Below are positions 25,944-33,962 of a stretch of DNA of 64,000 nt, piece after piece. The first letter of the stretch is position 1. Each line of letters begins with the position of its first letter. Source of the stretch: Thalassobacillus sp043497085 (lineage in GTDB: Bacteria > Bacillota > Bacilli > Bacillales > Halobacillaceae); the NCBI GenBank assembly GCA_043497085.1, contig JBIEKI010000001.1. The stretch is one strand, 5' to 3'. The notes beneath the pieces were generated by a model that saw only the letters and a list, made by a program, of their open reading frames with translations, did no database searches and was not told the DNA's origin. Made by a program: the position numbers and the translations under genes.

Positions 25944-26774
25944 ATGGCTACAGCTACTAAAAGGAGCAAGACGGAAAAAACACTTGTTATCTTTCTCCTG
26001 ATTGCAGGCGGAATTTTGGTTTCTATCCCGTTTCTATGGATGATCTCCAGTTCATTCAAGCCGGAAAGTGAAGTACTGGCGATCCCGCCGACGATCATTC
26101 CGGATAACCCTACCATAGAAAATTATATCAATCTATTTACGAGTATGAATTTCGCGGTTTACTTACGGAATACCATTATTATTGTCCTGTTTTCTTTCCT
26201 GGGCCTGCTATTCAATGCAATGGCCGGCTATGGATTTGCGAAATATCATTTTAAGGGCCGTGAAAAAATCTTTTACCTTGTCCTTGCTACCATGATGATT
26301 CCAGGGCAGGTAACGATGATTCCCGTTTATTTGATTTTGAATGCCATGGGACTGACCAATACGATGGCCGGGATCATTTTACCGGGACTTGCGGTAGCGT
26401 TCAGCATCTTCCTGTTCCGCCAGTTCATGACGACGATTCCCGACGATTTGCTGGAAGCAGCAAGGCTAGATGGAGCTGGTGAATTCTATATTTTCTTCCG
26501 GTTGATCATTCCGATCGCCAAGCCGATATTTGCCGTCCAGGGAATTTTGACGTTCATTGCCGGATGGAACAGTTTCCTATGGCCGTTGATCATCGCAAAT
26601 GACGAGAGCCTGTATACGTTATCGGTAGGCCTATCCTTGCTGCAAGGACAGTATGCCAATAACTTCGCCCTGCAAATGGCGGGTGCGGCGTTCATGGTCA
26701 TTCCGATCATCATTATTTTTTCGTTTTTCCAGAAGTACATTGTCGAAGGATTTACAATGTCTGGAATCAAATGA
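25944..26774 (+). CDS. Sugar ABC importer permease, MalG/UgpE type
   Basis: 276 residues from ATG 25944, behind AAAGGAGTGGGGG (frame opens at GTG 25935). Six membrane helices, EAA loop LLEAARLDGAGEFYIFFRLIIPIAKP near residue 175, and the typical C-terminal KYIVEGFTMSGIK. Partner of the preceding permease. Followed after 67 bases by the LacI-type regulator. Confidence 0.92.
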   Translation: MATATKRSKTEKTLVIFLLIAGGILVSIPFLWMISSSFKPESEVLAIPPTIIPDNPTIENYINLFTSMNFAVYLRNTIIIVLFSFLGLLFNAMAGYGFAKYHFKGREKIFYLVLATMMIPGQVTMIPVYLILNAMGLTNTMAGIILPGLAVAFSIFLFRQFMTTIPDDLLEAARLDGAGEFYIFFRLIIPIAKPIFAVQGILTFIAGWNSFLWPLIIANDESLYTLSVGLSLLQGQYANNFALQMAGAAFMVIPIIIIFSFFQKYIVEGFTMSGIK

Positions 26775-26841
26775 GTGTATGGCAGCGTCCGGATAGCTTA
26801 CAATGGAACTGGACAGTGCTGTGTTATTGGGGGGATGTAAG

Positions 26842-27831
26842 GTGGCAACAATCAAAGATGTTGCAAAGCGGGCAGGGGTTGCTGTGTCGACAGCATCCTA
26901 CGCCCTTAATGGCATAAATAAAGTCAGTCAGGCGACTGTCGATAAAGTGCTGAAAGCGGCACAGGAATTGAATTATCAAAAAAACGGTATCGCTTCTGAC
27001 TTGAAACGTACGAAGACCAATACGATTGCTTTAATATTGAGCGATCTATCAGGTCCTTACTTTTCGGAACTGATCAAAGGCGTACAGGACGTCACCACGT
27101 CGAACGGATACGATCTGATCGCCTGCAGTTCGGTCGGCGGTGATAAGTCGACCGCGACGAAGTTTTTGAGAGAAAAAAGAGTCGATGGAGCGATCGTACT
27201 TGCGACGAATATCAGCACCGAAGCGATTGAAGCCTCGGCGCGGGAAGATTTTCCGATTGTAGTGTTGGACCGGGAAGTGGCCAATCCTCATGTAATCCAC
27301 GTGGAAGTCGATAACCAGCAGGGCGGCTATGATGCGACGAAACATTTGCTTTATAAAGGTCATAGCTCCATTGCCTATGTCAGCGGACCATTGGATTCCC
27401 ATGACAATAAGGAGCGGTTCAAAGGCTATAAGGCTGCATTAGCGGCTTCCGAGGTCCCGTATCATTCCCGTTGGACGATCAATGGCGATTTCACAAGAGA
27501 GGGCGGCTACCGGGCAACCCGCACCTTGATCGCCCAACAAAATTTACCGGAAGCCATCTTCTATGCCAACGATGAAATGGCCATTGGCGGGTTGCAGGCC
27601 TTCTCGGAAAAAGGCATTCGTGTGCCGGATGATATTTCAATCATCGGGTTCGATGATATTCAACTAGCGACATACGTGCATCCGCCGCTCACGACCGTAA
27701 GGCAGCCGAAATACGAAGCCGGCTCGCTCTCCGTCCATCTGATTTTCCAGATGCTCGCCGGTGAAGAAGTGGATCAAACGTATAAACTTGCAACTGAGTT
27801 TGTCGAACGCGATTCTGTGAAAAACCGATAA
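26842..27831 (+). CDS. LacI-family repressor of the beta-glucoside module
   Basis: 329 residues from GTG 26842 with TTGGGGGG upstream; the frame opens at 26803 but MELDSAV is unlike any LacI start. The HTH (TIKDVAKRAGVAVSTASYALNG) and hinge (YQKNGIASDLKR) are classical, followed by a periplasmic-binding-protein-like effector domain (GFDDIQLATYVHPPLTTVRQP near the end). It should bind the two TGAAACGTTTCG sites in the bglX/importer promoter region and release them on sugar binding. Last gene of the operon, so probably autoregulated. Confidence 0.92.
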   Translation: MATIKDVAKRAGVAVSTASYALNGINKVSQATVDKVLKAAQELNYQKNGIASDLKRTKTNTIALILSDLSGPYFSELIKGVQDVTTSNGYDLIACSSVGGDKSTATKFLREKRVDGAIVLATNISTEAIEASAREDFPIVVLDREVANPHVIHVEVDNQQGGYDATKHLLYKGHSSIAYVSGPLDSHDNKERFKGYKAALAASEVPYHSRWTINGDFTREGGYRATRTLIAQQNLPEAIFYANDEMAIGGLQAFSEKGIRVPDDISIIGFDDIQLATYVHPPLTTVRQPKYEAGSLSVHLIFQMLAGEEVDQTYKLATEFVERDSVKNR

Positions 27832-27890
27832 AAAATGCCTGGTTCCTAAGGTGCTGTGTTATCAGCATACTAGGATCCAGGCATTTTTTT
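27831..27890 (+). terminator. ATGCCTGG-type terminator of the importer operon
   Basis: AAAAATGCCTGG..TCCTA pairs with TAGGATCCAGGCATTTTT, with an inner GTGCTG/CAGCAT stem, ending in seven T. Confidence 0.85.
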
Positions 27891-27955
27891 ATTATCTGGC
27901 CCCGTCTCGGTAATCTGGCGTTCGTCTGACATAACGGAAAAATCCTGTTAGAGAT

Positions 27956-28555
27956 TTAATGATTTACTTTCTCTGCCCATATGTTTAGTTGCAAGTTCGT
28001 AATGGTCACCTCAATAGTTTGCTCTTTTGTTATGTCAATCTCCTCATCTGGTGAAAACAAATAAAACCCGAACTCGTCGCCGCTACGGTAGTTTAATCCT
28101 GAAGAAGAAGAAGGTTTTAGTTTATACGTCTCTCCGTTATACGACGCCTGCGCCTTTGCTTTAAACTCATGGGTGAAGCCATTTTTATTACGGGCGTGTT
28201 CAAGACCCGAAACTAAAGTACCGCCCCCCAGGTTATAGCTACCACTTGACCGGAAAACCACTATATAACTGGAACTACTCTGTACGATTCTTGAGATGTA
28301 GATTTGATCTCCTTCCTCACCATCAAAAAGCACTTTTCCTTCATTGCTCTCCGGATTACTTAAATCAATCGTTACAGTATAGTCACCTTCCATACTACGT
28401 GTATTATTATGATAACGCTCGACGTCCTGGGCTAAGTGTCTGATTCCATCAGCCTGAAGCTGGAACATGTCAATTGCCCGAGGTATGAGAAAAGATCCAA
28501 GGGCAACGATTCCAGCCACGATATATAACATATTTAAATTAAAATATTTTTTCAT
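27956..28555 (-). CDS. Membrane-anchored protein of unknown function
   Basis: 199 residues from ATG 28555 behind GGGGATG; the frame opens further upstream but overlaps the previous gene's RBS region less well. One N-terminal membrane helix (MLYIVAGIVALGSFLIP) anchors a beta-rich outer domain with many Ser, Gly and Asp residues. No family recognised. It lies 40 bases after the kinase-like gene on the same strand, so they are probably co-transcribed. Confidence 0.6.
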   Translation of the reverse strand: MKKYFNLNMLYIVAGIVALGSFLIPRAIDMFQLQADGIRHLAQDVERYHNNTRSMEGDYTVTIDLSNPESNEGKVLFDGEEGDQIYISRIVQSSSSYIVVFRSSGSYNLGGGTLVSGLEHARNKNGFTHEFKAKAQASYNGETYKLKPSSSSGLNYRSGDEFGFYLFSPDEEIDITKEQTIEVTITNLQLNIWAEKVNH

Positions 28556-28595
28556 TGATTTACATCCCCATTTTTTTCGTAAAAGCCGATCTCTA

Positions 28596-29348
28596 TTATA
28601 ATGGACTATAATCAGAAACAATTTTCAAAAGTCGCTCACTATTTTCTGATGAGACATTTTCAGATAATCTTGCTCCTGCAATAATGGGGGCCCACTGAAA
28701 AATTTCCTGTTGTGAAATACCGCTTTTTTTACAATAAAGCTGCAGGTACATATCTGCTAACGCTGATGAAAACTGGGAATATAAAAGGTAGGTACGATAG
28801 ACGTCGGCACGTATATCTCCTGCACTGGCATCCACCCAATCTATGATGGTTACGTTGTTGTTATCGGACATAATTAGATTAAATAAATGGAAATCCCCAT
28901 GACACAATCTGTTTTCATATGTCATCATATCTAATTGTTGAAGTAACGAGTGCTTCTGTCTTTTATCCAATTGGTTAGCTGTTTCAATTTGACGGCTTAA
29001 TTTAGCAGCCATCGGTTCCAGTGTGTCCGGTGCTATCGTATGTATGCTTTGTTGTATATCTATGGAAAGATTCATATAATATTCTGCATTATCTTTGTTT
29101 TCGGCCAGCATGTCACCAAGTGTTTTGCCTTTAATGAATTCCATGATGATCGCTTGTTTGCCCTCTACTGTGGTGAGCTCGAATATTTTGGGTACGGGAA
29201 GACCACATGAGTAGGCAAGTTTCTGTTTATTGGCTTCATAGGAAGAGGCAGTATCAGGATGAGAACCCTCAAAAACTTTAACAATCTTATTTTCATAAAG
29301 GTATATTTGCGCAGTATTTCCTGTCGCTATGGGCGTGCCTAAATTCAT
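28596..29348 (-). CDS. APH/choline-kinase-like phosphotransferase
   Basis: 250 residues. CHGDFHLFNLIMSDNNNVTIIDWVDASAGD (about residues 155-185) is the Brenner motif HGDxxxxN plus the IDW metal motif of aminoglycoside phosphotransferase-fold kinases; AIIMEFIKGKTLGD is the hinge. It should transfer phosphate from ATP to a small molecule. Aminoglycoside resistance is possible, but most chromosomal members act on unknown metabolites. ATG behind GGGGAGAAAAACC. Confidence 0.8.
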   Translation of the reverse strand: MNLGTPIATGNTAQIYLYENKIVKVFEGSHPDTASSYEANKQKLAYSCGLPVPKIFELTTVEGKQAIIMEFIKGKTLGDMLAENKDNAEYYMNLSIDIQQSIHTIAPDTLEPMAAKLSRQIETANQLDKRQKHSLLQQLDMMTYENRLCHGDFHLFNLIMSDNNNVTIIDWVDASAGDIRADVYRTYLLYSQFSSALADMYLQLYCKKSGISQQEIFQWAPIIAGARLSENVSSENSERLLKIVSDYSPL

Positions 29349-29482
29349 TGGTTTTTCTCCCCTAATCGAATTACATTCTTTAGATTGTTATTGGTTTCTC
29401 CCTCTCAGCTTCTTTGTCCTTCTTTTTCTTGTAAAATAGGTTAGGCATTTAACAACATTTATAAAAGTTTCCTTTAAAAATA

Positions 29483-29515
29483 AAAAAGAGCCGATCCTCA
29501 TTTTGACCGGCTCTT
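29483..29515 (-). terminator. Terminator of wrbA
   Basis: AAGAGCCG/CGGCTCTT stem around a 15-base loop, with a T run on the minus strand. Confidence 0.75.
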
Positions 29516-29527
29516 GCTATGTCTAAT

Positions 29528-30139
29528 TTATTGAATTCCTTTTTTCACCCAGTCGGCAACAGTGACAGTCCGTTTTGCCTGATGCTTGACTGCACCTTCC
29601 ACGTCCTCGACCATATTTCCATCCTGATCCACGGTGACACTTGTGCCATATGGGTTTCCGCCGGCGCCGAACAGTACTTCATCGGTGTAACCTGGAGAAA
29701 CAATGATTGCGCCCCAGTGCATCATCGATGTATATAGTGCCAACAAAGTTGCTTCCTGACCGCCGTGCGGGTTTTGCGCAGAAGTCATCCCGCTGACGAC
29801 TTTGTTGATTGTCTTGCCGCTTGCCCAAAGACCGCCCTGTGTATCAAGGAATTGCTTCATCTGGGATGGCATATTACCAAAGCGTGTCGGGATACTGAAA
29901 ATAATGGCGTCGGCCCATTCGAGGTCAGCGGATGTCGCTACCGGTACGTCTTTCGTTTTTTCGACGGTTGCTTTCCATGCTTCATTCGCCTCGATAACGG
30001 ATTGCGGTGCCAGCTCTTCAGCTTTTAAGACTTTTACCTCAGCACCAGCTTCTTTTGCTCCTTCTTCCGCCCATTTGGCCAATTGATAGTTTGTTCCACT
30101 CATTGTGTAAAAAATGACAGCTAATTTTACGTTTGACAT
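29528..30139 (-). CDS. wrbA: WrbA-type NAD(P)H:quinone oxidoreductase
   Basis: 203 residues from ATG 30139, chosen because AAAGGAGATGG lies just upstream and the length then equals WrbA. KLAVIFYTMSGTNYQLAKWAEEGA is the FMN phosphate loop, IIFSIPTRFGNMPSQMKQFLD the flavin-binding loop, and MTSAQNPHGGQEATLLAL the family signature. It reduces quinones by two electrons, avoiding semiquinone radicals. A longer start at 30187 (MRFLDKLFGK, with AGAAAGGTG upstream) is also possible. Stands alone. Confidence 0.9.
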   Translation of the reverse strand: MSNVKLAVIFYTMSGTNYQLAKWAEEGAKEAGAEVKVLKAEELAPQSVIEANEAWKATVEKTKDVPVATSADLEWADAIIFSIPTRFGNMPSQMKQFLDTQGGLWASGKTINKVVSGMTSAQNPHGGQEATLLALYTSMMHWGAIIVSPGYTDEVLFGAGGNPYGTSVTVDQDGNMVEDVEGAVKHQAKRTVTVADWVKKGIQ

Positions 30140-30416
30140 GTCTTCCATCTCCTTTGATTTACCAAATAATTTATCTAAAAATCTCATGTATGACACCTTT
30201 CTGCGTATCGATATAACGACTACATCCCATGGCGACAGTGTACCCTTCTTCTTATACCCAAATGGTATAAGTTTATTATAAATAAAAAAACTATAGCTTC
30301 TTATTTTAGACCTCACCGCTTATTAAGCAAAGGTGCTTATTCCAAATTATATATATTATAATTACTGCACCTTGAAAAAATTGGTTGTTAATGGAAGAAG
30401 GGTATGGTACAGTATA

Positions 30417-30439
30417 ACTATATTGTATTACAAAATAGT
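30417..30439. promoter_or_regulatory. PadR-type operator 1
   Basis: 23-base palindrome: ACTAT, A, TTGT, ATT, ACAA, A, ATAGT. Nearly identical to 30457-30479, exactly 40 bases away. Confidence 0.75.
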
Positions 30440-30456
30440 CATTATTTTTTTATTTG

Positions 30457-30479
30457 ACTATATGGTTTAACAAGATAGT
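30457..30479. promoter_or_regulatory. PadR-type operator 2
   Basis: Second 23-base palindrome with the same ends (ACTATAT..AAGATAGT), lying between operator 1 and the PadR start codon. Expected autoregulation by the PadR protein at 30505. Confidence 0.75.
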
Positions 30480-30504
30480 TGTATATCAAAGGAGTTGGGC
30501 GTGG

Positions 30505-30828
30505 TTGTCGACCAGTCAGATTTTAAAAGGCATATTAGAAGGTTGTCTCTTGGCGATCATCTCACGCGGAGAGACGTATGGGTATGAAATTGCAGAGAAG
30601 CTGAATGATTACGGACTGACGATGGTGAGTGAGGGGAGCATCTATCCAGTTTTACTGCGCTTGAAAAAAGAAGGACTTGTCGAAACGACGAAAAAGCAAG
30701 TCCCTTCCGGCGGGCCAAAACGAAAGTATTATTCACTTACAGAAGATGGAAAAAAAGAGCTTGAACAATTTGAACAGCGATGGGCCAAAGTTTCGACAGG
30801 GGTCAATCAATTATTAAGGGGGGAGTAA
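30505..30828 (+). CDS. PadR-family transcriptional regulator
   Basis: 107 residues from TTG 30505 with AAAGGAG ten bases upstream; the longer frame from 30454 would run through the operator and is unlikely. ILKGILEGCLLAIISRGETYGYEIAEKL and EGSIYPVLLRLKKEGLVETTKKQVPSGGPKRKYYSLTEDG are the winged-helix core of PadR subfamily 1. It acts as a dimer on the two ACTAT/ATAGT palindromes upstream. It is followed after four bases by a HAAS-type membrane protein, a pairing seen very often in Firmicutes. Confidence 0.92.
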   Translation: MSTSQILKGILEGCLLAIISRGETYGYEIAEKLNDYGLTMVSEGSIYPVLLRLKKEGLVETTKKQVPSGGPKRKYYSLTEDGKKELEQFEQRWAKVSTGVNQLLRGE

Positions 30829-30832
30829 GCAC

Positions 30833-31579
30833 ATGGGTTTATCGAAACGGAGTCAGGATTTTCTGGATGATTTGAGGCTTTATTTGTTTTCCAGTGGGAA
30901 GGATGATCGTGAAATCGCGGAGGTTATTTCAGAGTTGGAAGATCACCTGATTGAGTCGGAGCAAAATGGAAAAGATGTGGAATATTTAGTTGGCCAGAGT
31001 CCAAAAGCGTATATGGAGCAGATTGCAGGGGAATTGGATGTCGACCTTAAGGGCTGGTTGAAATATATACCGATTCTGCTAGTCGGCGCATATGCTTACA
31101 TGCTGCTCGGAAATGCAATTCGGGGCGGGGTCGAATATTCATTATGGCGTGCGATCGGAGATGTGATTGTCTTTGTCATCACGCTGCTTTTGTACTCTAG
31201 TACATTCAAGTACATGGCCAGCCACACACTTTCTGTAGTGAAAGAACGCATGCTTTTTCTAATGTTAGGGATGGTTCCAATTGGCCTCTTCGTCGGACTG
31301 ATGTTACTCGACCGTGTGATCGATTCGCCAGCCATTGTATTTAATCTTGTTGGAAATGCAATTACCATCGGTGTATGTGTGGCGGTGTTCATCGTCATTT
31401 CCATCTGGAGTAAAACATGGGTGTCCATCATTGTACCGGCGATTTTATTTCTGCCGGAAGTGCTGCTGGGACTGACTTCTTTACGTTTAGAGACGCAAAT
31501 GATTTGGAGTACGATCACGATGTTTGGTGGCTTGTTTATCTATTATTTAGTTACGATCAAGTTTGAAAAAGTGAGATAG
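30833..31579 (+). CDS. HAAS/DUF1700-like membrane protein paired with PadR
   Basis: 248 residues. The first 80 form a helical cytoplasmic domain (SQDFLDDLRLYL, AEVISELEDHLIESEQNG, YMEQIAGELDVD) typical of the HAAS domain that accompanies PadR regulators. Then come about six membrane helices. The pair is thought to sense envelope or membrane state, with PadR as the output; this is family inference. ATG four bases after the PadR stop, RBS AGGGGGGAG. Confidence 0.8.
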   Translation: MGLSKRSQDFLDDLRLYLFSSGKDDREIAEVISELEDHLIESEQNGKDVEYLVGQSPKAYMEQIAGELDVDLKGWLKYIPILLVGAYAYMLLGNAIRGGVEYSLWRAIGDVIVFVITLLLYSSTFKYMASHTLSVVKERMLFLMLGMVPIGLFVGLMLLDRVIDSPAIVFNLVGNAITIGVCVAVFIVISIWSKTWVSIIVPAILFLPEVLLGLTSLRLETQMIWSTITMFGGLFIYYLVTIKFEKVR

Positions 31580-31586
31580 AGATATG

Positions 31587-31635
31587 AAATGGCCGCCCTT
31601 CTAGTTTGCAAAAAACTAGAAGGGCGGCCATTTTT
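31587..31635. terminator. Strong bidirectional terminator
   Basis: A 21-base perfect stem (AAATGGCCGCCCTTCTAGTTT and its complement) around five bases, with T runs on both sides. Confidence 0.9.
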
Positions 31636-31641
31636 CAGCGT

Positions 31642-31896
31642 TCAATTAGTAGCTGCTGGCATGTATTTGGTGAAATAAGCACCCAGTATCAGTAGCCCGA
31701 TCGTAATGAGCCAGCTCCAGATTCCCATAAAATCAAACCAGTAGGCAAAGATATTGATGATAGCAATCATAAAGAAGGAGATTGACGTCAGCAGGCTTTT
31801 TAACCCTGTGATGCCAAGACGTTTTCTTTTCCTAATCATCATTATAATTGAAAATATAAGAGCAATTCCCGTGATGCTTGTGAATAGGATTTCCAT
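31642..31896 (-). CDS. Small multi-pass membrane protein
   Basis: 84 residues from ATG 31896 behind CGAGGTGAC; the longer frame to 31986 runs through the neighbouring terminator and is not used. Three hydrophobic helices separated by a basic loop (MMIRKRKRLG). No family recognised. It lies between two terminators. Confidence 0.6.
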   Translation of the reverse strand: MEILFTSITGIALIFSIIMMIRKRKRLGITGLKSLLTSISFFMIAIINIFAYWFDFMGIWSWLITIGLLILGAYFTKYMPAATN

Positions 31897-31927
31897 TAAG
31901 TCACCTCGTTTCACTAATTTCATAAAA

Positions 31928-31991
31928 ACAAAAAGTGCCTGTTTCCCGTCCGGTAAAGAATAATAATGCAGGGGGGGAACAGGCACTTTAC
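31928..31991 (-). terminator. GTGCCTGTTCCCC-type terminator of the nuclease gene
   Basis: AAAGTGCCTGTTTCCC and GGGGAACAGGCACTTT arms with a 26-base loop, minus-strand T run. Confidence 0.8.
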
Positions 31992-31999
31992 ATTAAAAT

Positions 32000-33043
32000 T
32001 TAAGGCAAACTTTCACAGACGACACCGTCACCGTCATGACCGTCGAGCCGGTGCGGGTCGGATCCAGGGCCTCCGGCTGCTTCAAAAAATGCCTGGGCTT
32101 CTGCCTGAGTATCGAAGTCGCCGCAGTCACGGTCCGGTCCGTTCGGGTCATATTTCAATCCTGCAGCAGAACCGCCATCTGATGAGCTATTAGAACTATC
32201 TGAGTTGCTACCAGCAGTAGATTCGCTGGAGAAACCGCTTGAACTCCCTGAAGAAGTTGCTCCAGATGCGAACCCGTTACTGGTGACGTAGCCGTCGATG
32301 CTCCAAATTCCGATTCCCTTGTTACGGGCGCGAGCTTCCGCCTGTTTCAGCCGGTCCTGATATTTATAAGGCGGATCGTACACATAGGCATAGCGGGCAA
32401 GACCATTTTCGAGCAGTTTTTCATTGAACAGTTCGCCGTTCACCCAAAGGTAGCCGAGCAGACGGCCATAATGATCGCGCTTTGGTCCATCAGATTCATA
32501 CTTTACTTTTGTACCGGGCTTCAGCAGTTCTTTGGCAAAAGCAGACGCTTCCGGACCATACTTCTGTGTGCCGCCATGCACTTCCGGTGTATCGACAAGC
32601 AGCAGCCGGACATCTTCTTTGGTGCCGTTATAGTTGATTTCGATCGTATCACCGTCGACTACGCGGCTAACCGTAGCATTCGTATCCGGGCCGTTGTCCT
32701 GCTGTTTCGAGGTGTCTTTTTGTTTGTCATCAGCAGGATCGGATTTTTTCTGACTACTGTCGTTTTCTTCTTTTTTCTCTTTATCGTTTGTTTCTTTATT
32801 TTCCTGAGTATCTTCGGTTTCTTCCACTTGTTCTTCTGGGGCGTCTTCGGTCGTCTCGTTTTCCTCACTGTAGGTCATATCGAACAGGGTGATGCTGATG
32901 ATAAAAGCGAGGGAATAAATGAGCAGCACACGCTTACGGGTCGGTCTTATGTTTGACCAAAACAACGCACGTTTCGGCGAAAACAACCCAACTACCATGA
33001 GAATGAGGGTCGCGAAGGCAAGTAATGCAAATAATGTATCCAC
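32000..33043 (-). CDS. Membrane-anchored thermonuclease with excalibur domain
   Basis: 347 residues from GTG 33043 behind GGGAGAGG. Two N-terminal membrane helices, then about 70 low-complexity acidic residues (Glu/Asp/Lys/Gln rich linker). A staphylococcal-nuclease domain follows (VVDGDTIEINYNG, LLLVDTPEVH, DHYGRLLGYLWVNG with the catalytic Arg/Glu series), then a Ser/Gly linker, and a C-terminal excalibur calcium-binding domain (DCGDFDTQAEAQAFFE, DGHDGDGVVCE). It would degrade extracellular DNA or RNA at the cell surface, using Ca2+. The domain order resembles YncB/NucB-like surface nucleases of Bacillus. Confidence 0.88.
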   Translation of the reverse strand: MDTLFALLAFATLILMVVGLFSPKRALFWSNIRPTRKRVLLIYSLAFIISITLFDMTYSEENETTEDAPEEQVEETEDTQENKETNDKEKKEENDSSQKKSDPADDKQKDTSKQQDNGPDTNATVSRVVDGDTIEINYNGTKEDVRLLLVDTPEVHGGTQKYGPEASAFAKELLKPGTKVKYESDGPKRDHYGRLLGYLWVNGELFNEKLLENGLARYAYVYDPPYKYQDRLKQAEARARNKGIGIWSIDGYVTSNGFASGATSSGSSSGFSSESTAGSNSDSSNSSSDGGSAAGLKYDPNGPDRDCGDFDTQAEAQAFFEAAGGPGSDPHRLDGHDGDGVVCESLP

Positions 33044-33149
33044 AGTATTTAACCTCTCCCTAGTAAATTACTACACTACCATTCTAAGGAAAATACTGTA
33101 TTTTTCAAGAGGGGATGGTTGGGAATGAGGGAGGGCTCAGACATTTATA

Positions 33150-33190
33150 TGTAAAATGACCTTTACAAAAAGTATAGTTTACTTTACAAT
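33150..33190 (+). promoter_or_regulatory. Promoter and operator of the XRE pair
   Basis: TTTACA (33162), 17 bases, TACAAT (33185) forms a sigma-A promoter. The -35 is half of a palindrome TGTAAA-N6-TTTACA (33150-33167), a likely site for the XRE protein encoded just downstream. Confidence 0.65.
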
Positions 33191-33221
33191 TAAATTGGAA
33201 GAAAGTAGAAGGAGCGCTTGT

Positions 33222-33431
33222 ATGGAAATAAGGAATCGAGTAAAAGAATTGCGAGCAAGGGATGGGCTGACCCAAGGGGCATTGGCAGAGAAGGTCAATG
33301 TTACGAGGCAGACCATCGTCGCACTTGAAAAAGGAAGTTATGTCCCATCGCTGCTGCTTGCGATGAATATCGCACGGACATTTGAGTTGCCAGTAGAGGA
33401 GATTTTCATTTTAGAGGGGGAGGATACATGA
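33222..33431 (+). CDS. Short XRE-family regulator
   Basis: 69 residues from ATG 33222 (GAAGGAG upstream), essentially one helix-turn-helix: NRVKELRARDGLTQGALAEKVNVTRQTIVALEKGSYVPSLLLAMNIARTF. This is the YozG/DUF-paired type, which lacks an effector domain and is usually co-encoded with a small membrane protein, as here (4-base ATGA overlap). Probably represses its own operon at the TGTAAA palindrome. Confidence 0.88.
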   Translation: MEIRNRVKELRARDGLTQGALAEKVNVTRQTIVALEKGSYVPSLLLAMNIARTFELPVEEIFILEGEDT

Positions 33432-33895
33432 AGATCATGAAAAGTGTTTGGATTTCTTTGACGGTACTGGGTTTGTTTAGCTGGGCACTGGTTGAGTTTT
33501 ATTCAGCATCGATGGATATATCGAAGTTTTTATATGACCCGACACGGGAGTATATGTTTGAAATAAGGCTGATTCCATTTATTGCGTTCTTCCTTGTAGG
33601 GGGATTGTTGGCCTTTATATCCATCCAAAAAAAGCGAAAACGCCAATCGTGGAAGAAAGTATTACTGCTGCCGGATGAATTTGAAGAATCAGATGAGCGG
33701 GAAAGGCAACTCACAGCCCAAGCATGCCGCTCCGCCTACATCAGTATGTGGTATTCTTTCCCCGTCATCAGTGCATTGCTGCTTTTGTATCCATTCGTAT
33801 CAGAAACGTTACCATACTATCCAATCCTGGTATTTGCTCTGCTTCCAATTACGCAGATCATCACCTATACGGTTTCGTGGAAAAAGAACTTCTAA
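33428..33895 (+). CDS. Membrane protein paired with the XRE regulator
   Basis: 155 residues with four membrane helices in two pairs, separated by a cytoplasmic loop containing PDEFEESDERERQLTAQACRSAY. The DEREREL-like loop is typical of DUF2178/DUF3796-type proteins co-encoded with short XRE regulators. Start overlaps the XRE stop. Role unknown; possibly controls regulator activity from the membrane. Confidence 0.75.
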   Translation: MKIMKSVWISLTVLGLFSWALVEFYSASMDISKFLYDPTREYMFEIRLIPFIAFFLVGGLLAFISIQKKRKRQSWKKVLLLPDEFEESDERERQLTAQACRSAYISMWYSFPVISALLLLYPFVSETLPYYPILVFALLPITQIITYTVSWKKNF

Positions 33896-33897
33896 AT

Positions 33898-33942
33898 AAA
33901 GATGCCTACTCCTACAAAAACAATTGAGGGGCAGGCATTTAA
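33898..33942. terminator. ATGCCT-type terminator
   Basis: ATGCCT.CTCC pairs with GGGG.AGGCAT around a 14-base loop. Convergent genes on both sides; weaker than others of its family because of bulges. Confidence 0.65.
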
Positions 33943-33962
33943 TTGTAACACTGCTTCTGATT

